A stretch of 64,000 nt of DNA, from contig PCDI01000010.1 of the NCBI GenBank assembly GCA_002778195.1, forward strand, positions 806,001 through 870,000, in the 5' to 3' direction. This document shows positions 22,852 through 33,060 of this stretch, in pieces; positions within the stretch are counted from its first letter, which is position 1; each line of letters begins with the position of its first letter. Below the pieces are notes generated by a model, which worked only from the letters and a program-made list of their open reading frames with translations, searched no databases and was not told the DNA's origin. The DNA comes from Raffaelea ambrosiae (taxonomy: Eukaryota > Ascomycota > Sordariomycetes > Ophiostomatales > Ophiostomataceae). Both the position numbers and the translations under genes were made by a program.

Positions 22852-25748
22852 CCTGTCTGTCTTGTCTTCTGGTCGGCTGATTCACTCTTTTCATCAGCAG
22901 CACAGAACCATAGTGTGTGCGGGCGCGCGTGTGTTTTTGCCATATTACATACATTCCACTATCCCCCGACTTCCGTCTTTTTGGTTCGCTTCGACATTGC
23001 TTGGCGGGCGCTCTGGACGGATGTTGGCTGCTCTGGATGGGTTGAAGGCTTTCACATTTTGCGGAGCCTTCCCTGTTTATTTGTTTGATTTGCCAGTTTT
23101 TGCGCTTCTCTATTTTTTATTCCCCCTCTGCGATTGTTTGTATTCGGCTGCAGCATGAGAGTTTCCTTTCTAGAAAGTTGCATCTAACTTTTCATCTATC
23201 GGCCTCTTTGAATGACTTTCGGATGATCGGGTTTGGCGTCGACTGCGAACGGAGTTCTGTACCATCCAACTTCGGGTTCAGCGTTCATTGCTATCATCAC
23301 AAACAATCCAACACAAGAAAAAAAACAATTCCCCTCCCCCTTAAAAAAAAATCGACCCAAAAAAGGAAAGAGAAACGGAAAGGAAAGAGGCGCACAAAAA
23401 GCGACGAGAAATAGTTGTTGGCTTGTTTTCGTTATTTTATCAAAGAGGGCTTTCTTTTTTTTTTTCTTTCTCTGCTTCTTTTTAATCGTTCTTGCTATTG
23501 CGTCTGAAATCTGGTTGGTCTGGCAGCATTACCGAATGGATGACGAACATACGGACACCAAAAGACTACACCCGCAGCCAACAGCAACACTAGCCATTTA
23601 GCAGTGGCCATCGCGGCTCTGGTCGGGTGATGAAATGGGCGGATTTCCTTTTTTTCCTGGAGGGTTCATATACACATGGCAGGCTTCGAGGGTTGTTCTG
23701 CTTCTCCCGTTGTCATGGTTTTGTGTCCTTTTCATCTTCGTTTTTTTCTCATACTTTTCTGCATCGGAAGCGGGACTGAGCGAACTACCTGCTTGGGAAG
23801 GCTGGTTTGAGTGCATTCATTATCGGCACGGGTGGAACTGTTTTGCTGTTCTTTGCTGTTCTTTGCTGTTCTTTGCTCTCTCCCTCTCCCCCCCTTCTCT
23901 ATTTTTCATTTCGGTTGTTTGTCATACCCATCTGTCGCATGGAATCACAAGGGTGTTTTCTTTTCTTTCCTTTTTTTTTGCGGCACGGAAATTCATATTC
24001 GGGTTCCAACGTCGAGTGGTCGCTGGACTCTCTCTGGGTTTAGCTGTTCTTTTTTTTCCTTTTGTTTTCTTTTCCGAACTTCCGGTTCAAAACTTGCTCT
24101 TTGCTGCTTTCCTTGCGTTCTTTGGCCCCGCCGGCTTTTGCTGGCACTGCCCTGTTCCTCGTTCTTTTCTATTGCACGGCCGGGTGCATCGCATTGGAGG
24201 ACTTCGTATTTTCGGGAATGTGTTTATGATGGAATGCATGGGCACTGGGGTTGGGGAGAAGGTGTTCTCTTTTTATTATATTTCGTGGTTTGGAACATTG
24301 TTATATTCTGCTGCTATTCAGTTATATCTGTTGTTTTTTCCTCTGTCTTTCTCCTAATCGCTTTCAGGACGGCAAGTACGGAGGACACTGGGCCATTGGG
24401 AAGCGTTCTTTTATCAAATTGCAGTCTTCCTTTGCTTTATTTTCCTAATATACGTCTCTTTGCGTGCTTTTCCAAGAATTTGTTTCTTGTCCTCTTTTGT
24501 TTTTCCCCCTGTCTCTCAACTCTCCTCTGTCGTCTATGTGTTTCGCATTGCTGTTTTCTCTTTGCTGTATGTTTCTTTCGTGTGTATTTCTGTCTTTCTC
24601 ATACTAGCGGCAGAAGGAGTCTTTTTCTTTGCTTAGCATCGCGCGAGAAACGAGAAGACAGGCCAGGTGGAAGACAGAAGAAAAGCGGACTGGCGGAAAT
24701 GTGCGTTGGAGTTTTGGCTTCTGTCCCCAATACCCCAATCCCGAATGCGTCTGTACCTTTTTTTTTTGTCTCTCCCTTGCTGTCTGCTAGAACCCATTTA
24801 TGTTTTTGTTTTGCCTTTGTTGCGTTTACATTACATTTACCGATGGGGGGCGTCTTTTTACCTGTCCCATATTTCAGGGCGCTGTTTTATAATACGTATA
24901 GGCTGGCTATCCACATAGACTTTGAAATCATTTGTTTATACTTGTCTATGAAGTTTCCCGTGTTCGAGAACATTTCCTAGTTGCTCCCAAGTGAGCCCAA
25001 GATGGGTCCAAGAGGGGCCCAAAATGAGCATCGTGATGATATTTTCCGCATCCAACTTGCGTAACGTGATCTTTCTAAAACACATTTCTTCTCCGAGACA
25101 GGTCTAGAACCGACCCTGACGAGATGGGGGGAGAGGGAGAGAGGGGGGCCAGAGGATCAACAATCCTTCCCACCGCCTTTCCCACCTTGACAGGTGCCTT
25201 TCCCGCAAAGCGACCAATCTGGTCGTTAGGAGGCGATGCTGGACAACCCCTCCTCTACGACGTGCACACCGGCCCCACCCGACCACCACACATCGAGAAA
25301 GCGTATGTATGTCTGCAATTAATGAATTAATTTTTTTTGAACGTGCCCTACACTACGACTACTTGTTCTTCGGTGTGCTCACATTTGGGTAGTTGTGCGG
25401 TCATATATGATATGCAAGACGTGTGTGTGGTTGGGCAGCCAAAGGTGGTGGAATAAAAATGCGGAATTTACATCAAAAATGATAAAATAGAAGGTCAGAT
25501 TGTAGGTTGCAGATTGCAATCAATGGAGTCAAGAAAGAACATAAAATAAAATACAAGAAAGAAAGGAAGAAAGAATTCAATAAACAGATACCTACTTTGT
25601 ACCATCAAAGGGGGCAATGGACCACCATCCTCCCGCGGATGCAGGCAAGTGGAGACACCAAAAGCAGCACCATGCAGGACCAGGCAGAACCACAAAAGAT
25701 ACATGCGTTGAACGTACCGGTACGGGCCAGAGTGAGAGAGAGGGGGGG

Positions 25749-25928
25749 NNNNNNNNNNNNNNNNNNNNNNNNNNNNNNNNNNNNNNNNNNNNNNNNNNNN
25801 NNNNNNNNNNNNNNNNNNNNNNNNNNNNNNNNNNNNNNNNNNNNNNNNNNNNNNNNNNNNNNNNNNNNNNNNNNNNNNNNNNNNNNNNNNNNNNNNNNNN
25901 NNNNNNNNNNNNNNNNNNNNNNNNNNNN
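25749..25928. other. Assembly gap (180 N)
   Basis: A run of N bounded on the left by a GA repeat ending in seven G and on the right by six C. The low-complexity edges suggest the gap marks sequence that was hard to read or assemble. Confidence 0.98.
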
Positions 25929-26570
25929 CCCCCCTTTTAACGCAACGGCGCACATCATTTCCCTTTTCTGCGGACACAGCCAGCAACACAAAAAAAAGAG
26001 GGACCCCCCTTCTCGTCTACTGAGAACCTTCCTGTTCTGTGCTGCTTTTGGAGGCAGATGTATATACTCGTAGTAGTTTGGTTCTGTTCTATTGTGGGGG
26101 CAGCAGGAGGAGGAGAAAACGTGCATGGTTCGAGTGAAGCGAAGGATGGGGAGGGGGGCAACGGCGCGAGGGAAACGGACGGGAGCCGCAAGCGAGTGGG
26201 GGTGTATTGGGACGCGCTTCGTTTGATAGAAGGCCAGGATGGGGAACAGGGAAGGCGGGAGGGAGAGGAGGGCCGAGGATGGAAGAGCTTGCTTTTTGTG
26301 CGAGCGGATGAGAACAAGCTGAAAGATAGTTATTGGTTAATTATATAATAAAACTAGTGTCCGCAGTTCGAGGAAGCTGCTGGCCGTTCGTTCCTGCCGT
26401 ACATGGAAATTGCACAGCCCATCATCCATCGTACATGCATGTACCCTTCCCTGCTGACTCAGTATTGGAATTATTATCTACTTACACGCAGCATCATCCT
26501 CCCGGCTCTGGCCTTCCTTGCTCCCTCGACTCCCCCCCTGGACCATCCTCTTCCTTCTCCCCATTCTACT

Positions 26571-26572
<2 letters not shown>

Positions 26573-26602
<30 letters not shown>
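26573..26602. repeat. CA dinucleotide microsatellite
   Basis: About 14 CA units lie only 12 bp upstream of the methyltransferase start codon, so within its 5' leader or core promoter. Confidence 0.9.
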
Positions 26603-26614
26603 CGTACCCACGCC

Positions 26615-28254
26615 ATGGCCGACTTCCGCATCCCGCTGGATCGCCCGGCTGATTCCGCAGACGGCGACACCCGCGATGCGTCTGAGCCGCAGGACATTGC
26701 GGCGTACCTCTCCACCGAGCACCTCGAGGTGGATGACGTAGGTGGCCACCCCCCCCCTGTCACTTCACTCTCTTGCCCGCCGCTTCCTACTACTACTACT
26801 ACTACTACTACTACGGCCGCTGACCTCGACAGATGCCTTGGGACAAGGACTCCGCCTTGGGTGGCATCAATTCTCCGTGCGTCGGGCCCTGAGCAGGAAA
26901 GACTGAACAGGAAAGAAGGAAAGCGGGCTGCCTCGCCAGCAGACGTGCTCTTGTCGTAGTTCGATGCTGACCGTAGGTGCCACTGAGGCGGCTGCAGATC
27001 GTCCACTGCCAGCCTGACACCGACCCTGTATCAGTATGTCGAGGAGAATGGCCGGACGTACCACCGGTACAAGGAAGGGAGTATGCTGCGGCCCGGGACT
27101 CGTCTCTGCCCATGGCTCTGTTCTTGCCCACTGAACGCTGACCGTCGACCAAGAGTACCCCCTTCCCAACGATGCCGTCGAGCAAGACCGTCTCGGTACG
27201 TGCATGTCCTGTCCACCAGTCCTGTCCACCAGTCCTGTCCACCAGTCCTGTCCACCAGTCCTGTCCACCAGTCCTGTCCAGTCCTGTCCAGTCCTGTCCG
27301 TCTCACTAACGCGTCCTGTCCCCCAGACCTCCAGCACAAGATCATGAAGCTCTCCCTCGACGGCCGGCTCTTTGCCGCCCCGATCGGCGACAATCCCACC
27401 AACGTGCTCGACGTGGCCACCGGCACGGGCATCTGGGCCATTGAGTTTGCCCAGCAGTTCCCCGGCTGCCATGTCATCGGCACGGACCTGTCGCCCATCC
27501 AGCCCGAAATGTACGTTCTTTTTTGGTCCTCGCTCCGCTCGTTTCCTTTTCTTTTTTGGTCCTCGCTTTGCTCGTTTCCTTTTCTTTTTTGGTCCTCGCT
27601 TCGCTCGTTTCTCGTCCTCGTCTCCTCCACCTGCTCACTCCCCCCAGGTGCCCACCCAATGTCACTTTCGAGATCTGCGACGCCGAAGACGACTGGTCCT
27701 TCCGGGTCCCCTTTGATTTCGTCCACCTCCGCACCACCCTCACCTGTTTTCGGAACCCCCGCAACGTCATCGCCCAGGCCTATGCCGCCCTCCGGCCCGG
27801 CGGCTACATCCAGCTCCGCGACCCCATCATGCCCTTCCGCTTCTTCACCCCGCCGCCCCCGGACTGCGCGTTCGCCCAGTGGACCGATCTGCTCATGGAG
27901 GCCTCGGCCAAGGTCGGCCGCCGCTGGGACAATGGCCAGCACTACGGCACGTGGCTGCGCGAGGTGGGCTTTGTCGACATCCAGGAGCACCGCGAGCTGG
28001 CCACGATGAGCCCGTGGGCCAAGAGCCGGCGCCTCAAGTACCTGAGTCTGTGGGTGCAGCAGGACATGCTGGAGGCGGTGGACAGCATCTCGCTGGCGCT
28101 GTTTACGCGGGTGCTGGGGTGGGACATGGCGCGGCTGACGCCGTTCTTGGAGCAGGTCAAGAGGGACCTGGTGGACACGAACCTGCACATCTACTCGGAG
28201 GGGGTGTTGGTGTGGGGGCGGAAGCCACTGGAGGGCGAGAAGGGGAAGGTGTAG
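26615..28254 (+). CDS. LaeA-like SAM-dependent methyltransferase
   Basis: Six exons: 26615-26737, 26833-26876, 26998-27080, 27154-27195, 27327-27510 and 27648-28254, giving 360 residues. Each junction keeps the frame and restores the segment typical of fungal TAM-type methyltransferases (LYQYVEENGRTYHRYKEG, then KYPLPNDAVEQDRL, then DLQH). The SAM-binding loop VLDVATGTG is at about 124-132, followed by the acidic TDLSPIQP strand end and a later RPGGYIQL-like motif. Such proteins are numerous in filamentous ascomycetes; some, like LaeA, control secondary metabolism, others methylate small molecules, so the substrate is unknown. Three of the five introns carry tandem repeats: CTA triplets (intron 1), a 13-bp unit filling most of intron 4, and a 33-bp unit in intron 5. 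It is convergent with the sedolisin gene, with 360 bp between stops. Confidence 0.9.
26788..26815 (+). repeat. CTA trinucleotide repeat in methyltransferase intron 1
   Basis: Nine uninterrupted CTA/TAC units lie shortly before the branch and acceptor region of intron 1 (26738-26832). Confidence 0.9.
27206..27300 (+). repeat. 13-bp minisatellite filling methyltransferase intron 4
   Basis: Five perfect GTCCTGTCCACCA units, then three shortened GTCCTGTCCA units, together make up about 95 of the 131 bases of intron 4 (27196-27326). The donor GTACGT, the branch sequence CACTAAC and the CCCCAG acceptor lie outside the array. Confidence 0.95.
27525..27612 (+). repeat. 33-bp tandem repeat in methyltransferase intron 5
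   Basis: About 2.7 units, each starting GGTCCTCGCTNNGCTCGTTT and continuing with a T-rich tail. The core CCTCGCTNCGCTCG recurs in the downstream spacers and inside the sedolisin coding sequence. Confidence 0.92.
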
Positions 28255-28614
28255 GCGAGGTGTAGACTGGCAATGAAGAGACAAGGGGAGACATTGCACG
28301 AGTGAAGCGAGGGAACAAGAACAAAACGAGCGGAGCGAGGAAACAAGAGGAGACATGAAACGAGCGAAGCGAGGGAACAAAAAAAGGAGTGCCCGCGCAT
28401 TTACACAACAACATACACACAAGTCTATACCACTCGTTCTTGCCCCAAAGAAAGAGTCGGATTTTCGTCAAAAATAAATAAAAATCAAATCAAACGTCCC
28501 AAGATTCAAAACACGCTTCCATTAGCCCAGGACTCCAAAGATGGTCCGTCTCTTGTCTCTTTGCCTCCTCGCTTTCTTTTTGTTTCCTCGCTTCGCTCGT
28601 CTTCTCCTGGTCTC
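28255..28614. other. Convergent spacer, methyltransferase / sedolisin
   Basis: 360 bp between two stop codons. It holds dispersed copies of the CGAGCGAAGCGAGG core: three in forward form near 28299-28313, 28327-28340 and 28361-28374, and reverse-complement copies near 28566 and 28586-28601. Confidence 0.8.
28299..28374 (+). repeat. Copies of the CGAGCGAAGCGAGG core repeat in the convergent spacer
   Basis: Three copies (GAGTGAAGCGAGGG, CGAGCGGAGCGAGG, CGAGCGAAGCGAGG) separated by A-rich sequence. They are the reverse complement of the core in methyltransferase intron 5. Confidence 0.88.
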
Positions 28615-30813
28615 CTACGGAAGACTCAGAAACAACGCCTCCATCGCCGGGTAGTTGGGCGTCCCCAGCCCCGTCAGCGGGTCCCACCCCTCGACGGCCG
28701 CGAACCCGTTCGTGCCGCACCCCGGGTTGCTGCCGTTGACAATGTCGTTGAGCACCTGCGGATTCGCATACAGCACCGGGTTGACAAAGCCCACGGGCCG
28801 CTTGCCGGCGGCCAGGCGCTGCTCGTTGATCAGGTTGAGGATCGACGCAAACGTCGGCGCCGACGCCGACGTGCCAAACGACAGCGAGAAGTTGCCGTTG
28901 ACGGCGGTCACGTAGTTGGCGCCGTTGGCCGACACGTCCGGGTAGCCGCGCACCGTCTGCGAGTTGTTGAACCGGTCCGCGCCGTACGGCGGCGGCGACC
29001 GCCGGTAGTAGCGCGCCATGGACGCCTGCTGGTACGACGGCATGGCGAAGACGTTGGAGAAGCCGCCGCCGCTGAAGATGACCGTCTCGCACGCCGCCTC
29101 GCTGCTCCGGACCGACGTGCCGTTGCGCAGCTCCGTGGCGCCCACGCTGGTCACGTACGGGCAGCTGCCCGGGAACGACGGGTTGAACACGCCCGACGAG
29201 CCGTTGTTGTAGGCGCCGGTGCGCGCGTCGATGCACTGGTCGCCGTTGCCGGCGACGCCAAAGTCGCCCGACGAGTACAGCACGGACACGCCCTGCAGGC
29301 CCAGCTTCATGTACTCGCTGCACTGGCGCTGCTCGTAGGCGGCCGTCAGGTCGCCCTCGTTGTACGAGTAGCTGGTCGACAGCACGTTGGTCGGCGCCGC
29401 CGTGCCGCAGGCCACGCTGCTGCTGTACTGGCCGTCCACGCTCGAGTCGCTGCTGCCGCCGCCCTGGAACGTGCAGTAGCTGCCGTCCAGCGCGTCCAGC
29501 AGGTTGTTGAAGCTGCCGCCCTGCACCAGGTCGCCCACCTGGAACAGCGTCGCCGTCTGCGGGAACACCAGCGCCATGGCAAACTCCAGGTCCAGCGCCG
29601 ACTCGCCGTTGAAGCTGAAGCTCTGGTTCTGCGTCTGCAGCACCGCGTTGTCCAGCAGCTTGATCGTCGGGCTCTTGCCCTGCAGCGCGCTCTGGAACTG
29701 CGAGAAGTACAGGTCCAGGTCGCTCTGCAGAATCGCCTGCGGCGTGTACTCCACGATCCCGATGCTGTTGTTCGCCGCCGCCAGCGTCCCCGCCGGCGTC
29801 TTGTACAGCGCCCGCAGGCACGCCGGCGTGATCATCGTGTCGCACTGCGTCAGGTCCATCAGCGCGTTCGTGATCGTCGCGCCCTGCTTCGGCAGCGACG
29901 CGTCCGACGGCGAGCCCATGATGCCCTTGGTCGGCCGCTGTCGCTTTTCGTTTTTGTCTCTTGTCTGGTCCTCGCTGCCGCTCGATCGTTTCTGGTCGTC
30001 CTCGCTGCCGCTCGATCGTTTTTGGTCCTCGCTGCCGCTCGATCGTTTCTGGTCCTCGCTGCCGCTCGCTCGTTTCTCGCCGCCGCTCGTCTTCTCCCCC
30101 CCGACGCCCGCTTGCCTCCGCACTCGGACCGCCCTCTTCTTCAGCTCCAGCTGCACCTCCTCGGCGATCGGCGCCGTCTTCGTCGTCCGCTGCGTCCCCA
30201 GCCGCGAGTCAAAGTGCACCGTCGGCATCACCAGGTCAATGTGCTCCCGCAGATGCTCCGGCACGTGGTACGCCTCGCAGGCAACGTGCTGCTGACGCTG
30301 CCCGTCGTGGTGCTGGAACGCGTGCTTGTACACGTGGTATTCCGTCTTCAGCAGCCGCTCCACCTCGCCCACCGACGCGTTGAACATGATCCAGTTGCGC
30401 CCGGGCGACAGCCGCACCCGCTCCGGCAAGACGCCCTCGTCCTCCAGCCACGCCATGACCGCGTCGATGGATTCCTGCTTGGGCGCAAACATGTCGGCCA
30501 CCTGCGCCGGCGTCCAGTGCCGGCCGTAGTTGGGCGAGTCCGGGTGGGCCACGTCGTTCATGAACTCTTCGGCCCGGTCGAGGTTCTGCTGCGTGAGGCC
30601 GATGCGGACGGGCAGCACGGCCGAGTGGTGCACCTTGGACGCGCGCATCCAGCTGTGGCCCATGGTCGGGCGGCGCTCGTGGAGGACGTGTTTCGAGGTG
30701 GTGACCGGGCCGCTCCGGCGCCGGGGCGTGTTCTCGGCCGTCACGCCCAACGGCTTGGCCTCAATGGCTACCGCCAGGGTAGCCAGCAGGCCGGCAAACA
30801 CGCTGAAGCGCAT
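28615..30813 (-). CDS. Secreted sedolisin (S53) peptidase, tripeptidyl-peptidase/aorsin type
   Basis: Single exon, 732 residues. A signal peptide (MRFSVFAGLLATLAVAIEA) is followed by an S53 pro-domain (about 45-225) and the catalytic domain (about 300-732). Catalytic residues are visible: E404 and D408 in GESALDLEF, S649 in FGTSASAP, and the oxyanion-hole aspartate in SSGDFG. Sedolisins are acid-active serine-carboxyl peptidases that mature by removal of the pro-domain; this one is probably extracellular and nutritional. At the pro/catalytic junction sits a ~60-residue insertion rich in Ser, Glu, Asp, Lys and Arg, built from four SGSEDQKRS-like units encoded by a 27-bp repeat. I looked for an intron there but found no branch point or good donor, so it is kept as coding. 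The start is the ATG that gives the signal peptide; upstream in-frame sequence is low complexity. Confidence 0.92.
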   Translation of the reverse strand: MRFSVFAGLLATLAVAIEAKPLGVTAENTPRRRSGPVTTSKHVLHERRPTMGHSWMRASKVHHSAVLPVRIGLTQQNLDRAEEFMNDVAHPDSPNYGRHWTPAQVADMFAPKQESIDAVMAWLEDEGVLPERVRLSPGRNWIMFNASVGEVERLLKTEYHVYKHAFQHHDGQRQQHVACEAYHVPEHLREHIDLVMPTVHFDSRLGTQRTTKTAPIAEEVQLELKKRAVRVRRQAGVGGEKTSGGEKRASGSEDQKRSSGSEDQKRSSGSEDDQKRSSGSEDQTRDKNEKRQRPTKGIMGSPSDASLPKQGATITNALMDLTQCDTMITPACLRALYKTPAGTLAAANNSIGIVEYTPQAILQSDLDLYFSQFQSALQGKSPTIKLLDNAVLQTQNQSFSFNGESALDLEFAMALVFPQTATLFQVGDLVQGGSFNNLLDALDGSYCTFQGGGSSDSSVDGQYSSSVACGTAAPTNVLSTSYSYNEGDLTAAYEQRQCSEYMKLGLQGVSVLYSSGDFGVAGNGDQCIDARTGAYNNGSSGVFNPSFPGSCPYVTSVGATELRNGTSVRSSEAACETVIFSGGGFSNVFAMPSYQQASMARYYRRSPPPYGADRFNNSQTVRGYPDVSANGANYVTAVNGNFSLSFGTSASAPTFASILNLINEQRLAAGKRPVGFVNPVLYANPQVLNDIVNGSNPGCGTNGFAAVEGWDPLTGLGTPNYPAMEALFLSLP
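29967..30077 (-). repeat. 27-bp coding minisatellite in sedolisin pro/catalytic linker
   Basis: Four units starting at 29967, 29994, 30024 and 30051 (spacing 27, 30, 27). On the plus strand each begins GGTCCTCGCTGCCGCTCG or a close variant, and the array keeps the reading frame. It shares its core with the intron-5 repeat of the neighbouring methyltransferase. Confidence 0.93.
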
Positions 30814-33060
30814 CTTTGGGGGAAAAAAAAAAAAAAAAAGGGGGAGGCGAAAGGGGAAAAGACAGAAAAGACAGGAAGGAAGAAATGAGCGTGGCTCTGG
30901 GCCTACCAGCGTCCCGAGAGCAGCAGAAATGAGAGGAAGGAAACCGAAAAAGAAAGGGGAGACGACAACGAGAGAGGACGACGGAGATGCCCCAAAGGAG
31001 AGAGAGACGGAAAGAGAGACGAAGGAGAAAAGGAAAAAAAGAGTGCATAAACAGAAAGAGGGAAGAACACGAGAAGAAAACGAGAAGAACCTCACACACG
31101 GCAACAAACACGATTCCCCACCAGCGAGGCATTGTGCTTTTTGTCTCCATGTCTCCCTCCGTCTCTCCCAGTGTAGAATCCGTACCTGTTTGACGATCAT
31201 CCCAGCACGTCCCTTTTTTCCCATCCTTTCCCGGGCCCGTGTATGTGAGGGCATGAGCACCCTTCTCGCCCACCGCTATCCGGCAAGAACGCCACCCGTG
31301 CTGTGCCGGGCATGGGGGAGGGGGTGTTGTTGGCGCGTGGGATGGGCCAAGCAGCCAAGCCCCTAGGCAAAAGCTTCCCTAGAGAAGAAGAAGCTTTCCC
31401 TTGGCGAGCCTGACTTGTGCTCTAGCACGTAGCTGTCGTGCAGAGCAGGAACGGACCCACGCCCTGTATGTCATGAAACGGGTTTCACGCAGCATATCAG
31501 AACACACACACACACACACAAAAAGGCCTTGGCTTTGACAGGGGAGACGGGGCAGTGGAGAATGGCGGGCAAGGACCCGTAGACAGGGGAGGGGAGCAAT
31601 GACAGAGAACTCATCCGGCAGAGCCTCATGTCCGTCTTGCCCTACCCGTGGGGGATGGGCCCCAAGACACCGCAGGATCACGTTGCATCTACAAGGTGTT
31701 GGAGCAAGGCCTTTCCTTGCGGAGAGAAGAGGTAACAGGCCACAAAAGCTGGGATGGCATCCAGTCCTGGCACAGTTGGGAGACGAAGACCAAAAAAAAA
31801 AAGAATGAAGAAAGGAAGTTCATGAAATGGCGGATCTTCACTGATCTTCACGGGGGGAGGAGCGAGATAGGCAAAAAAGGAACATGCAAAATGGCCGATG
31901 CAGACACCAAGGAGAATGTACTGTTGTGGTGTCGGGGGTTCTTTTCCTTTTGATTCGTCGACACGGCATTTGCATGTCACCAGCACAGCGCATCAAACCC
32001 GTTGCGCCGCATCCAAAGAGCATGCATGCCGTGCCCCCCAAAAGTGGCAGCTTGTTATCAGAGTCTCTTTTTTTGGTTCTTTTTTTTTTGTGCTGTCCTG
32101 CCCTGTCTTTGCTGTCCTGCCCTGTCTTTGCTGTCCTGCCCTGTCTTTGCTGTCCTGCCTGTCTTTGTCTGTTTTCCCATGCCGCTTGTCGTCTACGACA
32201 ACATGCTTTCTGCCATTCTTGTGCAGTCGCTTCTGTGTCTTCGAAAGCCCCCCTTCCAATCTCGTTCCCCCATCTCCACCAGCATGACTGTCTGCTCTCA
32301 TCTGAAGCAAGAACAACCCCCGTCCCAAAATAGCACGGCGTTGCAATAACGTCACCCCATAGAGAACGCGTATGCCTATGTTGGAGGGTCCCTCCCATCC
32401 GAAAAGACGTACGGCGTCGTCTTCCAAACCAGTGCGTTTTGGCTGGGGTGGGGGTCCATTTATGTGAGAGAAAACGTGTGGCAGCAAGGATAGTACTTTT
32501 TTTTTTTGGTGGGAAAGCAAGTCCGTTGTGTGTGTCATTGTGTCATTTGCTGTTGTTTAGTCTGTGTGGTTTGTGTTTTGCATTTCCGGTCCCGCTGACG
32601 CCTGTTTCCACGGCAAAACGCGCACAGCAAGTGTGGGCAGCCCCGATCGGCCCATCTGAAACGGGCTGGCCCGCAGAACATATTAATAGAGAGAGGGGGA
32701 AAAAAAAAAGTGAGAGATTTTGTGAGAGAGATTCCAGATGGTCCATGACGGTCTGGGCTCCTTCCTGTTCGCCTTCTGATGAAGGCTTGTTCCGGAAATC
32801 TTCTCGGTCCGAAGAGAAAGATGGCTTGGCGAGTGGAAAGGGTCAATTCGCTTGTCAAGCTTGTTTTTCTAGCGAGTTAATCTTGGCGCGTAGAAAGGAG
32901 GATCAGAATCTCTTAATCAAGCCGCTTTTTTTTTTTTTTTTGGCTCGTGGCTTGCCATTGCTTCTGAGGGCCATTTCTTGGACCTCGATCAAGCTTTTCC
33001 GCTGCTTGGCCTTCTTTAAAAAAAAAAAAAAAAAAACCTCGTTGGATCCCTGCTGGGCGG
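30814..33060. other. Intergenic: sedolisin promoter side and IPI3 3' side
   Basis: No gene seen. About 30.82-31.10 kb is purine-rich on the plus strand (pyrimidine-rich on the sedolisin sense strand), as expected around its start. A short CA run lies near 31504. A 19-bp tandem repeat is at about 32090-32167, with T and A homopolymers near 32495, 32927 and 33018. Confidence 0.55.
32090..32167. repeat. 19-bp tandem repeat
   Basis: Three full and one partial unit of GCTGTCCTGCCCTGTCTTT. The surrounding 250 bp is open in several frames only because of this composition. Confidence 0.92.

Larger units (their letters stand above)
22852..26614. other. Gene-poor T-rich region with assembly gap, between WHI3-like and methyltransferase genes
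   Basis: No supported gene. About 22.86-24.96 kb is very T-rich on the plus strand, creating stop-poor but meaningless hydrophobic frames of up to 389 codons; it may be a long 3' UTR. A 10-bp tandem repeat (CTGTTCTTTG, about 3.5 units) lies at 23838-23875. A 180-base gap is at 25749-25928. A CA dinucleotide repeat is at about 26573-26602, and TGACTCA at 26455-26461, 154 bp before the methyltransferase ATG. Confidence 0.5.

Noticed and set aside
23811..24980. 389-codon hydrophobic plus-strand frame that looks like a membrane protein
   Set aside because: The region is extremely T-rich, which depletes stops and creates Phe/Leu/Ser/Cys-rich pseudo-membrane peptides. No codon-bias signal or family motif.
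25080..25130. tRNA-like T-arm (GGTTCTAGACC on the minus strand)
   Set aside because: No matching A box, acceptor stem or anticodon arm could be built.
26455..26461. TGACTCA upstream of the methyltransferase as a general-control site
   Set aside because: Perfect match but a 7-mer is expected by chance several times in 64 kb, and the target has no known link to amino-acid control.
29938..30125. Possible intron removing the sedolisin repeat insertion
   Set aside because: Only a weak GTGCGG donor and a GACAG acceptor, with no CTNAC branch sequence between; the repeat keeps the frame, so coding is simpler.
28561..30888. 775-codon plus-strand frame opposite sedolisin
   Set aside because: Antisense shadow; Arg/Val/His-rich low complexity, while the minus strand shows signal peptide, pro-domain and catalytic residues.
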